Made by a program: the position numbers and the translations under genes. Of a stretch of DNA of 64,000 bases, positions 1-9,800 are shown piece after piece (position 1 is the first letter of the stretch; the number at the start of each line of letters is the position of its first letter). The notes below the pieces were generated by a model that did no database searches, had not been told where the DNA came from, and saw nothing but the letters and a program-made list of their open reading frames with translations. The stretch comes from Persicobacter diffluens (GTDB lineage Bacteria > Bacteroidota > Bacteroidia > Cytophagales > Cyclobacteriaceae). The DNA lies in contig NZ_BQKE01000001.1 of NCBI RefSeq assembly GCF_036244895.1, forward strand, positions 2,728,001 to 2,792,000, written 5' to 3'.

Positions 1-734
1 TCCCAGACCAGGTTAAATTCCACATACCGACCACGGCGCAATCGCTGCCACTGAAGCTCCTGCTCCCCAAAAGGAGTATCCTTTCGGCGATCCAGCAAAT
101 TTAGATAAATCGGAGAAAAAAGCTGCCCCACACCCAAAACAAAATCAAACAATTGTGATTTATCCATATCTTCTGTAGCCACCAACCGATCAAAGAATAT
201 CCCACCTACTCCTCTGGTTTCATTTCGGTGTGGAATAAAAAAATAATCATCCGCCCACTTTTTAAAATCCGGATATAAGTGATCGGCAAATTGATCGCAG
301 TGTAATTTTAACTGATGATGAAACCAGGCCGCGTCCTCAGGAAAAATATAATGAGGCGTCAGATCTATACCACCTCCAAACCAATAGGTGCCATCAGCCA
401 ATTCGAAATAACGGATATTCATATGGATTATCGGCACCCAGGGATTTTGCGGATGAAGCACAATGGATACACCTGTAGCCATAAATGATTGAGGAGCTAC
501 TCCTAAATTTTTGGCCGCTCCTGCTGATAACGCCCCTTCGACTGCGGAGAAATTCACCCCGCCTTTTGCGATATGCTTGCCATTGGTCAACACCTTGCTA
601 AGCCCTCCTCCTCCCTCTGGCCTTTCCCACTCATCGGAAGTAAATTTGGCTAAACCATCTGCAGCCTCCAGGGCCAGTACGATATCAGATTGTAAGCCTA
701 AAAAAGCGGTTTTTATTACAGAGGAAGCGCTCAT
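1..734 (-). CDS. hemF: Oxygen-dependent coproporphyrinogen III oxidase, 3' part cut off by window edge
   Basis: HemF oxidatively decarboxylates coproporphyrinogen III to protoporphyrinogen IX in the cytoplasm, a late step of heme synthesis. About 244 residues are visible. They include a glycine-rich RPEGGGG segment, the substrate-site stretch HPQNPWVPIIHMNIRYFE, the WFGGGIDLTPHYIFPEDA block, RNETRGVGGIFFD, and RGRYVEFNLVWD at the window edge. All of these match the family closely. By comparison with the ~300-residue family, roughly 50 C-terminal residues lie outside the window. The start at ATG 734 gives MSASSVIKTAFL and agrees with the usual short N-terminus. It is transcribed away from the next gene. 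Heme supply fits the cytochrome-rich content of the window, though the genes are not linked in an operon. Confidence 0.95.
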   Translation of the reverse strand, partial: MSASSVIKTAFLGLQSDIVLALEAADGLAKFTSDEWERPEGGGGLSKVLTNGKHIAKGGVNFSAVEGALSAGAAKNLGVAPQSFMATGVSIVLHPQNPWVPIIHMNIRYFELADGTYWFGGGIDLTPHYIFPEDAAWFHHQLKLHCDQFADHLYPDFKKWADDYFFIPHRNETRGVGGIFFDRLVATEDMDKSQLFDFVLGVGQLFSPIYLNLLDRRKDTPFGEQELQWQRLRRGRYVEFNLVW

Positions 735-841
735 AAAAGTGAATGTTTTGTGGTTTTCATCAATTTAATCGAAAAACTATCATCGCCCTAACTTTTAAAT
801 CTGATGGAGATTATGCTAATAACCAATATCCTATTTTAGCC

Positions 842-1366
842 ATGAAAATGCTTGCAAGCGTCTCCGATAAACAATTGGAAAAACTGTTGGCAGAACTGTT
901 TTTCAGCCTAAAAATCGAGCAACCGAAACGTTATCGGGAAGAAATCTCCGTTTTTGAAGCCGGTTTTAAGCAATGGCAAAATTTACCTGACGACCGTTAT
1001 TATACCTCCAAAAAAAGAAATACCGAACTGATCAAAAGCAATCTGGAGGCAAAAATACAGGAGGGGCTAAAAGAATTTACGCTAAGGCATAATCTTTCTT
1101 ATACATTGCCCTCAATCCTGCCAAAAGGCTACCCCTTGGTACAGCTTTTAGCAAACTTAAAGTCAAAATTAAGGGCCAAACAGGGCAATCTCCAATTTCC
1201 CGATGATTTACAATCGCTAATGGAACAACTTTATGATTTATTGGTAGCCATGGAGCTTTCCAAACAGATTCGGGAGGAAACACAAGCCATGCGGGAGAAT
1301 TTCAAGCTTCAGTTACTGGCTTTCTTTGAAAAAGAGCACCGCCACTTGAAAAAGCGGGCGGGTTAA
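842..1366 (+). CDS. Conserved-looking hypothetical cytoplasmic protein, 174 aa
   Basis: I do not recognise the family. The protein begins MKMLASVSDKQLEKLL and is helical, charged and lysine/glutamate rich, with no signal peptide or membrane segment. An upstream in-frame ATG at 743 would add 33 residues (MFCGFHQFNRK...). That extension runs almost up to the divergent hemF start codon and looks non-coding, so I chose 842. The last 4 bases overlap the convergent gene at 1363-1563. Codon use resembles its neighbours, so it is probably a real gene with a lineage-restricted function. Confidence 0.6.
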   Translation: MKMLASVSDKQLEKLLAELFFSLKIEQPKRYREEISVFEAGFKQWQNLPDDRYYTSKKRNTELIKSNLEAKIQEGLKEFTLRHNLSYTLPSILPKGYPLVQLLANLKSKLRAKQGNLQFPDDLQSLMEQLYDLLVAMELSKQIREETQAMRENFKLQLLAFFEKEHRHLKKRAG

Positions 1367-1563
1367 TAGGAAAGTTGGCGAACAATTAAATAAATCACGC
1401 CCAGTAAAAACATGATGATGGATATCTTATTCACACCATGCATCATTTTTAAACTGAAGGATTTAGGACGATCCGGATCAGGCTTTCTAAAAAAATAGCC
1501 TAGCACTTCGGAGAATTCGAAATAAGCTTTCCAGCCTTTGCGTTTGGGTTGGTCATCAGCCAT
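1363..1563 (-). CDS. Small single-pass membrane protein (DUF6728-like), 66 aa
   Basis: This is a basic N-terminal cytoplasmic segment (about residues 1-45, including YFEFSEVLGYFFRKPDPDRP) followed by one hydrophobic helix (about 47-63, ISIIMFLLGVIYLIV). The layout and the FGYFFRK-type motif resemble the small DUF6728 proteins of Bacteroidota. I make that assignment from memory of the pattern, and it has not been searched. The function is unknown. The gene ends 4 bases inside the convergent unknown gene and starts about 100 bases downstream of the ispG terminator, so it probably has its own promoter. Confidence 0.7.
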   Translation of the reverse strand: MADDQPKRKGWKAYFEFSEVLGYFFRKPDPDRPKSFSLKMMHGVNKISIIMFLLGVIYLIVRQLSY

Positions 1564-1621
1564 AGGAGGTATAGTTTTTCAGGTTTTGATTGTTCATCAT
1601 TTGACAGGAATATTTCCTGGC

Positions 1622-1660
1622 CAAAAAAAGAAAAAGCAGGGCATCCCAAAGATCCCCTGC
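1622..1660 (-). terminator. Intrinsic terminator of ispG
   Basis: On the reverse strand a GCAGGGG/CCCTGC hairpin (arms about 1654-1660 and 1636-1641) is followed by a T-rich run (positions 1635 down to 1622). It lies directly after the ispG stop codon at 1670. Confidence 0.75.
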
Positions 1661-1669
1661 ATTTTATAA

Positions 1670-3646
1670 TTACGATTCCGCTTCGAACCAGTTATCGTCT
1701 TCTTTAATAATAGAGATCAATTCATCTACTGCATGCTCCGAGGGCACATTGCGTTTGACCACTTCCTGTCCACGGTACAGGGTGATTTTCCCAACACCTG
1801 AACCGACATAACCGTAATCCGCATCGGCCATCTCTCCCGGGCCATTCACAATACAGCCCATGATGCCGATCTTCACCCCTTTTAGGTGATCTGTTCTTTT
1901 ACGAATCATGGCCGTGGTTTCCTGCAGGTCAAAAAGCGTACGTCCACAAGAGGGACAGGAAATGTATTCCGTCTTCGTCATACGGGTACGGGCAGCCTGC
2001 AAAACCCCAAAAGCTATCTGGTTGTAAGTCGTCAGGCGTTGTAATTTCGCAGCCTTGTCTTCCTGCTTAAAAAGCGGAGAAAGCATGACTCCATCTCCCA
2101 ATCCGTCAATTAATAATCCACCTACATCCGTAGAAGCATGCACCTGCAAGTCTTCCTCCTCCATTTCCGGATAGGCATGACGAATTACCACTGGTGCTTC
2201 AATGCCGTCCTGAATCAATTGGAAAATTAATCTTCTCTGCTCCACCATGGCGTGTGTATTGGAGGTCTCCAGGATCAAAACCATCGGCTGTTTTTTCACA
2301 ATAGCGGCAATTTCCTGATTCCAGTCCTTTAGAGCAATTCTGAGGAAATTTAGTTCGGCATGAAATTTCACTTCTCCCTGAACTTCTTCAAGCGTGAAAA
2401 CAGGGTATTGATGTTCCTGATCCTGCTGCTTTTCCCAACAAGCGTAATCCAGTAATTCCTTTAACCCATTCGGAAGCATAAAACCAATCGGATTGGAGCC
2501 GGAATATATATAATCAGCACCAAGGTCTCCCATTTTCCATTTATCCAGCTCTGGAAGGTAATGATGGCTAATGGCTTTTAGGTCTTTAAACACCATTTCC
2601 GCCTTTACTTCAGAAAAGTCGGCAATAACACGTGGCACCTGATGATCTCCGAAGGCGCCCACCTCCTTTGTCACTCTCCTTTGATAAACATAGGGATTCA
2701 CGGGGCTTTCAGATATGGATGGAATCGCCTCATGACCTTCCCGGTCATTATATCGATCGATCAGCTTTCGAGCAACCGGCGCTTCTGCCTCCGGAGCTTC
2801 CGTCAAAGAAACCCGAACAGTATCTCCCAAGCCATCTTCCAACAGCGTTCCGATCCCTACAGCGGATTTAATCCGGCCATCTTCTCCATCACCGGCTTCG
2901 GTAACGCCCAAATGCAATGGGTACGGACGAAGTCCCTCCTCATCCAGACGTTGCACCAATAATCGGTAAGCCTGCACCATGATTCGGGTATTGGAGGCTT
3001 TCATGGATAAAACCACATCATGGTAATCCATCTCATCACAAATGCGCAGGAATTCCAAAGCAGACTCCACCATTCCCTGGGGCGTATCACCATAACGGCT
3101 CATAATTCGATCAGACAGCGAACCATGGTTCGTTCCAATCCGCATGGCGGTACCATGGGCTTTACAAATTTCCACCAGAGGGGCAAATCGCGATTTGATC
3201 CGTTCTAGCTCCGCCTGATATTCTTCCTCAGTATAATCAATCTGCTCAAATCGCTTTTTATCTGCATAATTCCCGGGATTGATCCGCACCTTTTCCACTA
3301 TCTTTGCGGCAACCTCTGCGGCATTAGGCGTAAAATGAATGTCGGCTACTAAAGGAACATCGTAACCACGCTTCAACAATTCCTCCTTGATCACAGCCAG
3401 ATTTTCCGCCTCTTTCTTGGAGGGGGCCGTAATTCGGACATATTCACAACCTGCATCCACCATGCGGATGGTTTCTTCAACGACTGCCTGTGTATCCATG
3501 GTATCCACGGTGGTCATGGACTGCACCCGGATAGGGTAATCCCCTCCCATGGGTTTGCTACCTATGTTCACTACGGAGGCTTTGCGGCGTTTGTATGCTG
3601 TCAGGCTATTACAATATTGGCCTTCCAGTATATTTTTTTCAGACAT
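1670..3646 (-). CDS. ispG: 4-hydroxy-3-methylbut-2-en-1-yl diphosphate synthase, long plant/Bacteroidota form
   Basis: IspG (GcpE) converts methylerythritol cyclodiphosphate to HMBPP in the MEP isoprenoid pathway, using a [4Fe-4S] cluster. The N-terminal TIM barrel begins YCNSLTAYKRRKASVVNIG and PIRVQSMTTVDTMDTQA. A large middle insertion (roughly residues 290-540) gives about 658 residues, against ~370-430 for the short form. The C-terminal cluster domain carries C564, C567 and C598 (CPSC and MGCIVNGPGE). I place the start at ATG 3646 (MSEKNILEGQYCNS), nine bases after another ATG at 3655. An open frame continues up to ATG 3766, but the extra 40 residues do not look like family sequence. The gene is monocistronic with its own terminator. 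The pathway supplies menaquinone side chains and the farnesyl group of heme A used by the oxidase encoded nearby. Confidence 0.95.
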   Translation of the reverse strand: MSEKNILEGQYCNSLTAYKRRKASVVNIGSKPMGGDYPIRVQSMTTVDTMDTQAVVEETIRMVDAGCEYVRITAPSKKEAENLAVIKEELLKRGYDVPLVADIHFTPNAAEVAAKIVEKVRINPGNYADKKRFEQIDYTEEEYQAELERIKSRFAPLVEICKAHGTAMRIGTNHGSLSDRIMSRYGDTPQGMVESALEFLRICDEMDYHDVVLSMKASNTRIMVQAYRLLVQRLDEEGLRPYPLHLGVTEAGDGEDGRIKSAVGIGTLLEDGLGDTVRVSLTEAPEAEAPVARKLIDRYNDREGHEAIPSISESPVNPYVYQRRVTKEVGAFGDHQVPRVIADFSEVKAEMVFKDLKAISHHYLPELDKWKMGDLGADYIYSGSNPIGFMLPNGLKELLDYACWEKQQDQEHQYPVFTLEEVQGEVKFHAELNFLRIALKDWNQEIAAIVKKQPMVLILETSNTHAMVEQRRLIFQLIQDGIEAPVVIRHAYPEMEEEDLQVHASTDVGGLLIDGLGDGVMLSPLFKQEDKAAKLQRLTTYNQIAFGVLQAARTRMTKTEYISCPSCGRTLFDLQETTAMIRKRTDHLKGVKIGIMGCIVNGPGEMADADYGYVGSGVGKITLYRGQEVVKRNVPSEHAVDELISIIKEDDNWFEAES

Positions 3647-3811
3647 TAAATCCATATGCTTTGGGAATGGCTCCCGGAAATTATCTCTAATATTTAAATC
3701 GGCTTCATCGCCGTAATATTCAATCATCTGTGAAGGGAAATCCTCCACAAAAAACAAAAATACCATTTTCCCTTCATCTTCAGCAAGCCTGAAGGTTAAT
3801 TCCTTATGAAC

Positions 3812-4522
3812 TTATCCCAAATCTCCCAACTGTGGGCGGATAATCACTTCTTCTAATACGGTGCAAGGTGACAGTTGATAGGCAGACCATACGGTATCTG
3901 CCACATCCTGGGCCTTCATAAATCTTTCCTCAGGAATATCCACCCCGTCCCAGGAAGCGGTGAAAGTGGCGCCGGGCATCACGGCAGTCACCTTTACCTG
4001 ATGCTCCTTCATTTCTTCGCGCAACACCTTGGTCAAGCCCAATTGGGCAAATTTCGAGATAGCATAAGAGCCTCCATTGGTATAGGCGGTAATACTGGCC
4101 GTCGAACAAATATTAAAGATATGCCCCTTTTTTCTTAGCTTCATTTCCGGAGCTATGGCCCGACATAAATGATAGGTGGAATACAAATTTGTCTCAATCA
4201 TTTCTTCCAACACCCCTTCTTCCTCTTCATGAATAAAGCCCGGAATAAACCGACCGGTGTTGTTGACCAAAACCTCCACCCCCTGTGGCAGGCTGTTGAT
4301 CAAATCCCCAAATTCCTTTACCTCTTCCTTTTTAGACATGTCTACCGGCGCCACATAAATTTTGATCTCCGGAAATTGACTCGTCAAATCAGCTCTCAGG
4401 GCCACTAAATCCTCCTGATTTCTACTGCAGGTGGCGATATCAAATCCTTCAGCGGCGAATTTTTCTACAATGGCTTTTCCAATTCCTTTGGTTCCGCCGG
4501 TAACTACTGCTAATGGGTTCAT
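3812..4522 (-). CDS. Short-chain dehydrogenase/reductase (3-oxoacyl-ACP reductase-like), 236 aa
   Basis: This is a classical SDR of normal length. It has the Rossmann cofactor motif TGGTKGIG (residues 8-15), NNTG at about 86-89, the catalytic Ser in the ICSTASIT strand, and the YxxxK pair in SYAISK. An Arg in CSRN after beta-2 suggests NADP(H) preference. The substrate cannot be deduced. FabG-like 3-ketoacyl reduction and sepiapterin/sugar-type reductions are both possible. The C-terminal PGATFTASWDG segment is typical of the subfamily often annotated generically as SDR in Bacteroidota. It is divergent from mlaE, with a 154-base shared upstream region. Confidence 0.9.
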   Translation of the reverse strand: MNPLAVVTGGTKGIGKAIVEKFAAEGFDIATCSRNQEDLVALRADLTSQFPEIKIYVAPVDMSKKEEVKEFGDLINSLPQGVEVLVNNTGRFIPGFIHEEEEGVLEEMIETNLYSTYHLCRAIAPEMKLRKKGHIFNICSTASITAYTNGGSYAISKFAQLGLTKVLREEMKEHQVKVTAVMPGATFTASWDGVDIPEERFMKAQDVADTVWSAYQLSPCTVLEEVIIRPQLGDLG

Positions 4523-4676
4523 AATTTTTATTGTTTAAAGGAAATTCTTAGTTCGATCTTCACGTATAATCGTAAAGGTCTTGGAAAAATTAAAAGTATG
4601 CTTAAAAATTTGTCTTAAATTCATTCAATTATCAAAATTGATGCATCTTTGCACCCATACCACTGTATAATATTTC

Positions 4677-5408
4677 ATGATTTCCAATATAGGTAAGTAT
4701 TGTTTATTCATTAAATCCCTTTTTGTAAACAGGGAACGCTTCCGCATTTACGTAAAATTAATTTTTGAGGAGGCCGTCGAAATTGGTTATAACTCCATCG
4801 TGATCGTGGCATTGATTTCCACCTTCATTGGGGCTGTTACCGCCATCCAAACTGCTTACAATATGACCAATCCGCTTATTCCAAATACGGTGATTGGCTT
4901 TATTGTGAGAGAGATGACCTTTCTTGAATTAGCCCCTACCATTACCGCCCTGGTTTTTGCCGGAAAGGTAGGATCCAGCATTGCAGGCCAGATTGGTACC
5001 ATGCGGATCACGGAGCAAATTTCCGCATTAGAGGTGATGGGTATTAATTCTTCCAGTTATTTGGTCTTGCCGAAAATCATTGGCACCATGATCACCTATC
5101 CATTATTGGTCATTTTATCGATCACCCTTGGCCTTACCGGTGGATATCTGTCCACCACCATTACCGGAGCATTAACTCCTAATGAATACATTGAAGGATT
5201 AAGAATGGAATTTATCCCCTACAATGTCTTCTTTGCCCTGATCAAATCTATCGTATTTGCTTTTATCATTTCCAGTGTCTCGGCTTATGAAGGTTTTTAT
5301 ACCACCGGAGGTGCGCTGGAAGTAGGAAAGTCTTCTACCAAAGCCGTTACTAATAGCTGTCTGATCATCCTGATTGCAGACTTTTTCCTTGCCGAATTAT
5401 TATTATAA
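4677..5408 (+). CDS. mlaE: MlaE-type ABC transporter permease
   Basis: MlaE-family permeases form the membrane core of MCE-type phospholipid transporters. The 243-residue protein has the family features: an amphipathic N-terminal helix, then about five to six membrane segments, with the conserved stretch LELAPTITALVFAGKVGSSIAGQIGTM and the EQISALEVMGI coupling motif. It starts at ATG 4677 and is followed after 10 bases by its ATPase. No MCE-domain protein (MlaD) is encoded next to it, so the substrate-binding partner must be elsewhere. The direction of lipid transport cannot be told from sequence. Confidence 0.93.
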   Translation: MISNIGKYCLFIKSLFVNRERFRIYVKLIFEEAVEIGYNSIVIVALISTFIGAVTAIQTAYNMTNPLIPNTVIGFIVREMTFLELAPTITALVFAGKVGSSIAGQIGTMRITEQISALEVMGINSSSYLVLPKIIGTMITYPLLVILSITLGLTGGYLSTTITGALTPNEYIEGLRMEFIPYNVFFALIKSIVFAFIISSVSAYEGFYTTGGALEVGKSSTKAVTNSCLIILIADFFLAELLL

Positions 5409-5418
5409 GTTACCCAGC

Positions 5419-6174
5419 ATGATTGAAGTTAAAAATCTACACAAATCCTTTATGGGAAAAACAGTCCTGAACAATATCAATGGGGTATTCCAACAGGGCA
5501 GTGTAAATATGATCATTGGCGCTTCGGGTACAGGAAAAAGTGTACTTATGAAATCCATTGTCGGGCTTTATGAGCCGGATTCCGGAGAGGTGCTTTATAA
5601 CGGAAGAGATTTCTACCGGTGTGATCGTACCGTGAAAAAATCTATTCGTCAGGAAATTGGCATGTTGTTTCAGGGCTCCGCACTTTTTGATTCCAAGACG
5701 GTAGAGCAAAATGTTAAGTTTCCCCTTGACATGCTCAGCGATTATAACGAAAGTGAAAAACGCGACCGGGTGAATGACATCCTTAAGCGGGTGGGCCTGG
5801 AGAATGCCAATAAGAAAATGCCGTCTGAACTATCAGGTGGAATGCAAAAACGGGTGGGGATAGCTCGTGCCATCATCAATAATTCCCGCTATCTTTTCTG
5901 TGATGAACCTAATTCAGGACTTGATCCGCAGACTTCCATTTTGATCGACAATTTGATCAAAGAAATTACAGTAGAGTTCAACACCACCACCATTGTGGTG
6001 AGTCATGATATGAACTCGGTAATGGAAATTGGAGATCATATTATGTTCCTGTACAAAGGAGACAAAGTTTGGGAAGGCACAAACACCGAAATCATGGATG
6101 CGGAGCCGGAATCCCTTCAGCATTTTATTTTGGCGAACAAATTGCTACGATCACTAAAGGAAACACGGAATTAA
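5419..6174 (+). CDS. mlaF: MlaF-type ABC transporter ATP-binding protein
   Basis: This is the cytoplasmic ATPase partner of the preceding permease. It shows Walker A GASGTGKS (about residues 33-40), the Q-loop in GMLFQGSALFDS, the signature LSGGMQKR, Walker B YLFCDEPNSGLDP and the switch histidine in VVSHDM. The LSGGMQKRVGIARA and FDSKTVEQNV stretches are characteristic of the MlaF/MCE group. The chosen start at 5419 gives MIEVKNLHKSF; an upstream ATG at 5374 would overlap the mlaE end and add non-family residues. The stop is separated from the next start by only two bases, which implies translational coupling. Confidence 0.95.
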   Translation: MIEVKNLHKSFMGKTVLNNINGVFQQGSVNMIIGASGTGKSVLMKSIVGLYEPDSGEVLYNGRDFYRCDRTVKKSIRQEIGMLFQGSALFDSKTVEQNVKFPLDMLSDYNESEKRDRVNDILKRVGLENANKKMPSELSGGMQKRVGIARAIINNSRYLFCDEPNSGLDPQTSILIDNLIKEITVEFNTTTIVVSHDMNSVMEIGDHIMFLYKGDKVWEGTNTEIMDAEPESLQHFILANKLLRSLKETRN

Positions 6175-6176
6175 AC

Positions 6177-6773
6177 ATGAACAAAGAAATCAAAATCCCG
6201 GCTCATATTGAAGGCCTGATTTTCGATGTGGATGGCACATTGGCAGACACTATGCCTACCCATTATTTAGCCTGGGTAAAAATTGCGGAACAGAACGGTT
6301 TCGAATTTCCGGAAGCCTTATTTTACGAATGGGCAGGGAAGCCAACCACAGAAGTCACCGCCCTGTTAAATGAGCGCTTTGGCTTGTCCATGGACATTGA
6401 AACTACTTCAGCGGCAAAAGAAGAAGCTTACCTGGAACTAGCCGATCAGGTGGCGGCTATTCCCCTTACAGTAGACATCGCCAAGGCTTACCATGGCAAA
6501 CTACCGATGTCAGCAGGAACTGGTAACATTAAACATCTGACCGCACATTCACTGAAAGCCATTGGTCTGGAAGATATCATAACCACCATCGTAACTGTGG
6601 AGGACGTAAATCACCCCAAACCGGACCCGGAGACCTTTACCAAATGCGCTGACCTGATGGGCGTTCCTTATGAAAAGTGCCTGGTATTTGAAGATGGTGA
6701 ACACGGGATAACCGCTGCTAAAGCCCTTGGAATGGAAGTCATAGACGTAAGAGAACACCTGGAAACAGTCTGA
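6177..6773 (+). CDS. HAD-superfamily phosphatase (beta-phosphoglucomutase/YqaB-like), 198 aa
   Basis: This is a HAD hydrolase of subfamily IA. Motif I is DVDGTLADT near residue 16, with the nucleophile and acid/base aspartates. A helical cap follows (about 25-85), then a motif II serine in PMSAGTG, the motif III lysine in NHPKPDPETF, and motif IV in VFEDGEHGI. The DGTLADTMPTHYLAW pattern resembles small sugar-phosphate phosphatases such as YqaB. The real substrate is unknown. The start at ATG 6177 lies two bases after mlaF; the earlier ATG at 6069 lies deep inside mlaF. It is the last gene of the mlaEF transcript, followed by a terminator. Confidence 0.9.
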   Translation: MNKEIKIPAHIEGLIFDVDGTLADTMPTHYLAWVKIAEQNGFEFPEALFYEWAGKPTTEVTALLNERFGLSMDIETTSAAKEEAYLELADQVAAIPLTVDIAKAYHGKLPMSAGTGNIKHLTAHSLKAIGLEDIITTIVTVEDVNHPKPDPETFTKCADLMGVPYEKCLVFEDGEHGITAAKALGMEVIDVREHLETV

Positions 6774-6795
6774 TCTCTTCAAACAGAAGATTTAC

Positions 6796-6832
6796 AAGGT
6801 GTTCCCCTTTTGGAGAGCACCTTTTTTATTTT
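6796..6832 (+). terminator. Intrinsic terminator after mlaEF-HAD operon
   Basis: An imperfect hairpin with AAGGTG and CACCTT arms (6796-6801 and 6818-6823) runs into a T-rich stretch. It overlaps the last codons of the convergent histidine kinase gene. Confidence 0.6.
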
Positions 6833-9800
6833 ACCCGCATCAGGCTTACGTAAAAAGTGGTTCCCTTTCCTACTTCTGATTCGAACCATATCTTCCCCCC
6901 GGCGTGTTCAATCCCTCTTTTAGCGACTGCCAGCCCTATCCCGGAACCTGAAAATTTGGTACTGAAATTAGGGAGAAAAACCTTGGATTGAATATCCTCC
7001 GCTATCCCGATTCCATTATCCTTTATACTAACCTTAATTTGGTCTTCCTCTTCCTCCAGACCAATCTCTATCCGGGGCTCCACATCCGAAGAAACCGCCT
7101 GAAAGCCATTTATAATCAAATTAGATAAGGTACGATTAATCAGTTGATGATCTCCCTCCACCCAAATCGAACCATTCACTTCAGGGAAAATCAATACGCC
7201 CCTTTCCGGCTCACGATAAAGTTCAATCACCTTATTCAGTTCATCCGTAAAGTCAAAAGGCTCCTTGATCGGCATTGGCATCTTTGCAAACTCAGAAAAA
7301 GAAGTGGCAATTTCCGATAGCAAATCCACCTGCCCCAGCAGCATATCAATCGTTTCGGAATTGCGTTGCATTTCCTCGGAATCACTATTGTTCATGACCA
7401 TTTGCATGTACTGAAGTCGCAGCTTCATCGGTGTTAGGGGATTTTTAATCTCATGTGCCACCTGCTGCGCCATTTCCCGCCAGGCAGACTGTTTCTCAGC
7501 CTGCGCCATCTTAATTTTACTCTCCTCCAACTTCTTCAGCATGCGGTTATATTCCTTTACCAAGGATCCAATTTCATCATCAGAACGCCACTTCAAGGGT
7601 TGATCCAAAGAAGATAGATTCGTGGAACGAATGCGCTGTGCCAATATCACCAAAGGATAAGTCAGCCAGCGGGAAGCGAAAAAGGCGATGGCCAGAAAAA
7701 TAATAAAGATAAAAGTGAACAGATTAATAATATTATTAACCCCTTCATTGAGCAAGGGATCGGTGGTCGGGTTCACCGGAAAGAAGGGCACCCCGATTAT
7801 TCCAATCAGCCTCCCACTATTTTGTGATCTAAGGGACACATAAACCTGCTTATATTCATAATCACCAGCGTACTCATCAAGTACCACTTTCTGGTCCCCT
7901 TCATAAGAGAGCGCCCTTAATGCTTTTGGATTAATTCGGTTAGAGAGCAACTGACGCTGGAAAACCATCGGCTGATTCGAGGCGATCAGCTTTCCGTTCA
8001 CATCATATAAAGCAATGTCGAGCGAGGAGATATTAGCTATCTTATCCACCTCATACACCACATCCGCCTTATCCAGCAGCCTATCCTCATATGCCACCAT
8101 TACCTCATTCATATTATTCACAATCCCCTCAGACTTTGTCGTATAAGAACTGATCACCGCCCGCCGAGAAGTGTTGATCATCATACTCAGCGTGGTCACC
8201 GAAAGCGCCAGCAATGGCACCAGGAAAGCTGAATTAAGGTAAATCTGAATCTTAGCCACAAAGTTCAGCTTTACATTTCGGGACAGGAGATAAAATCCAT
8301 AACTCACCACCACCATGGAGGCCAGCAGAATCATAATCAGGAAAATGTAGGCAAAATCAGTATACAAGTCATATAACCCATATACTTTATGGGAAACGAT
8401 ACGCACCCGGTTTTCCTTTTCTCGAATCCCAAAATGCCGGAAGCCATTTACCAAAAGCCCGTTTTTATAAAGCTGATGATTTCTCAATAGCTTCAAATCA
8501 AAAAACTTAGAGTAGTTAAATTCTCCTGATTGATATTGTAACTGATCGTAATAGTAGTCTGCAAAACTGAATAATGCCGGATTGTAATTTGTGCCCTGCT
8601 TTTTTTCATGCATCAGCAATAATGGGAAAACGCTGTTCTCATTCAGGTCCTGCTGCGTTAGTTCCACGATTACATGCCCCATCAGTTTATCCCCCTTATT
8701 CAAACTCACCACGGTAGCATAGGTCAGGTTAGACCCAAAAGACCCATCTTTTAAACGGAATACCGCGGGGTAATCCGTCTCAAAGTTTTTTTGATTATAT
8801 ATTGCCCGGGTTTTGGTAAAATTTTCCTTGCGATTACTGTTGATGACCTTCCCCTGTTGATCATAGAAATAGAAAACAGCATTGTACTTATCAAAATACT
8901 CCGACAAAAAGCGTTTCTGAAAAAACTGATCATCATACTTACGAAGGCGCTTTTTATTCTGAATTAATCGCCCCAAAAAAGCATCCATGGCCATTTCCTG
9001 ACCAGCTCGCTGGAGCAAATACTCTCCTATGATGTCATTCTCCACATTCAGATTGTTAATAAAGCGCTCCCTTCCGGACTCGGTATTGTAGGTCTGATAT
9101 TTCTGGATAGAGATCGTCCCCAGCAGGGAAACCACGATGGTCCCCTGAAACAGAAAGAGCACAGTGGTGTATTTTATCTTTCCAGTTCCCTTGGACAAAC
9201 CCAACCGTAATACAGAGGAGGCCATGACGATTTCCGTAAAGGCAACGGCCAGGCCGGTACCACTCATCATGTCATTATTGACCAAAGTAATCAACAATCC
9301 AATAAACCAAATGCCTAAATAGGGTATACTATTTCGCTCCGGAAATAGCTTTCGGAAAAGTTTGAGAATAACTGACTGGGCTAGCATGAAGGTGAAGGCC
9401 GAGAGGGCCACGCACAAATAGCTAAACACCATAAAATTATCCCACAGCAGGCTCACCCCAATCGCAAAACTAGATTGTGAGTGGTAATTGATGGATTCAA
9501 AAATATTGAAGACAAAAAAAGCAGACTCAAATGCAATGGCTGTGAGCAAAATCCCAATAGGAAAACGCTTACTATCCGGCTGTCGGAATAGCACCCGAAC
9601 CAATTTGGAGCGATGGAAAAACAAGAAAATGTAAACCACCAATATACTCAGAAAGGTCAGGTTAAGGATCAAATCCCCCAAGGAGGGATTTAGCGTAGAC
9701 GAGGCAAACACCTTAGGATTAAAAATCTTCATGGTGTCCATTCCAAAAAAATTCCGCGACCACAAAAGCGGTAATCGCCCGATGATCAGGCTGACAATTA

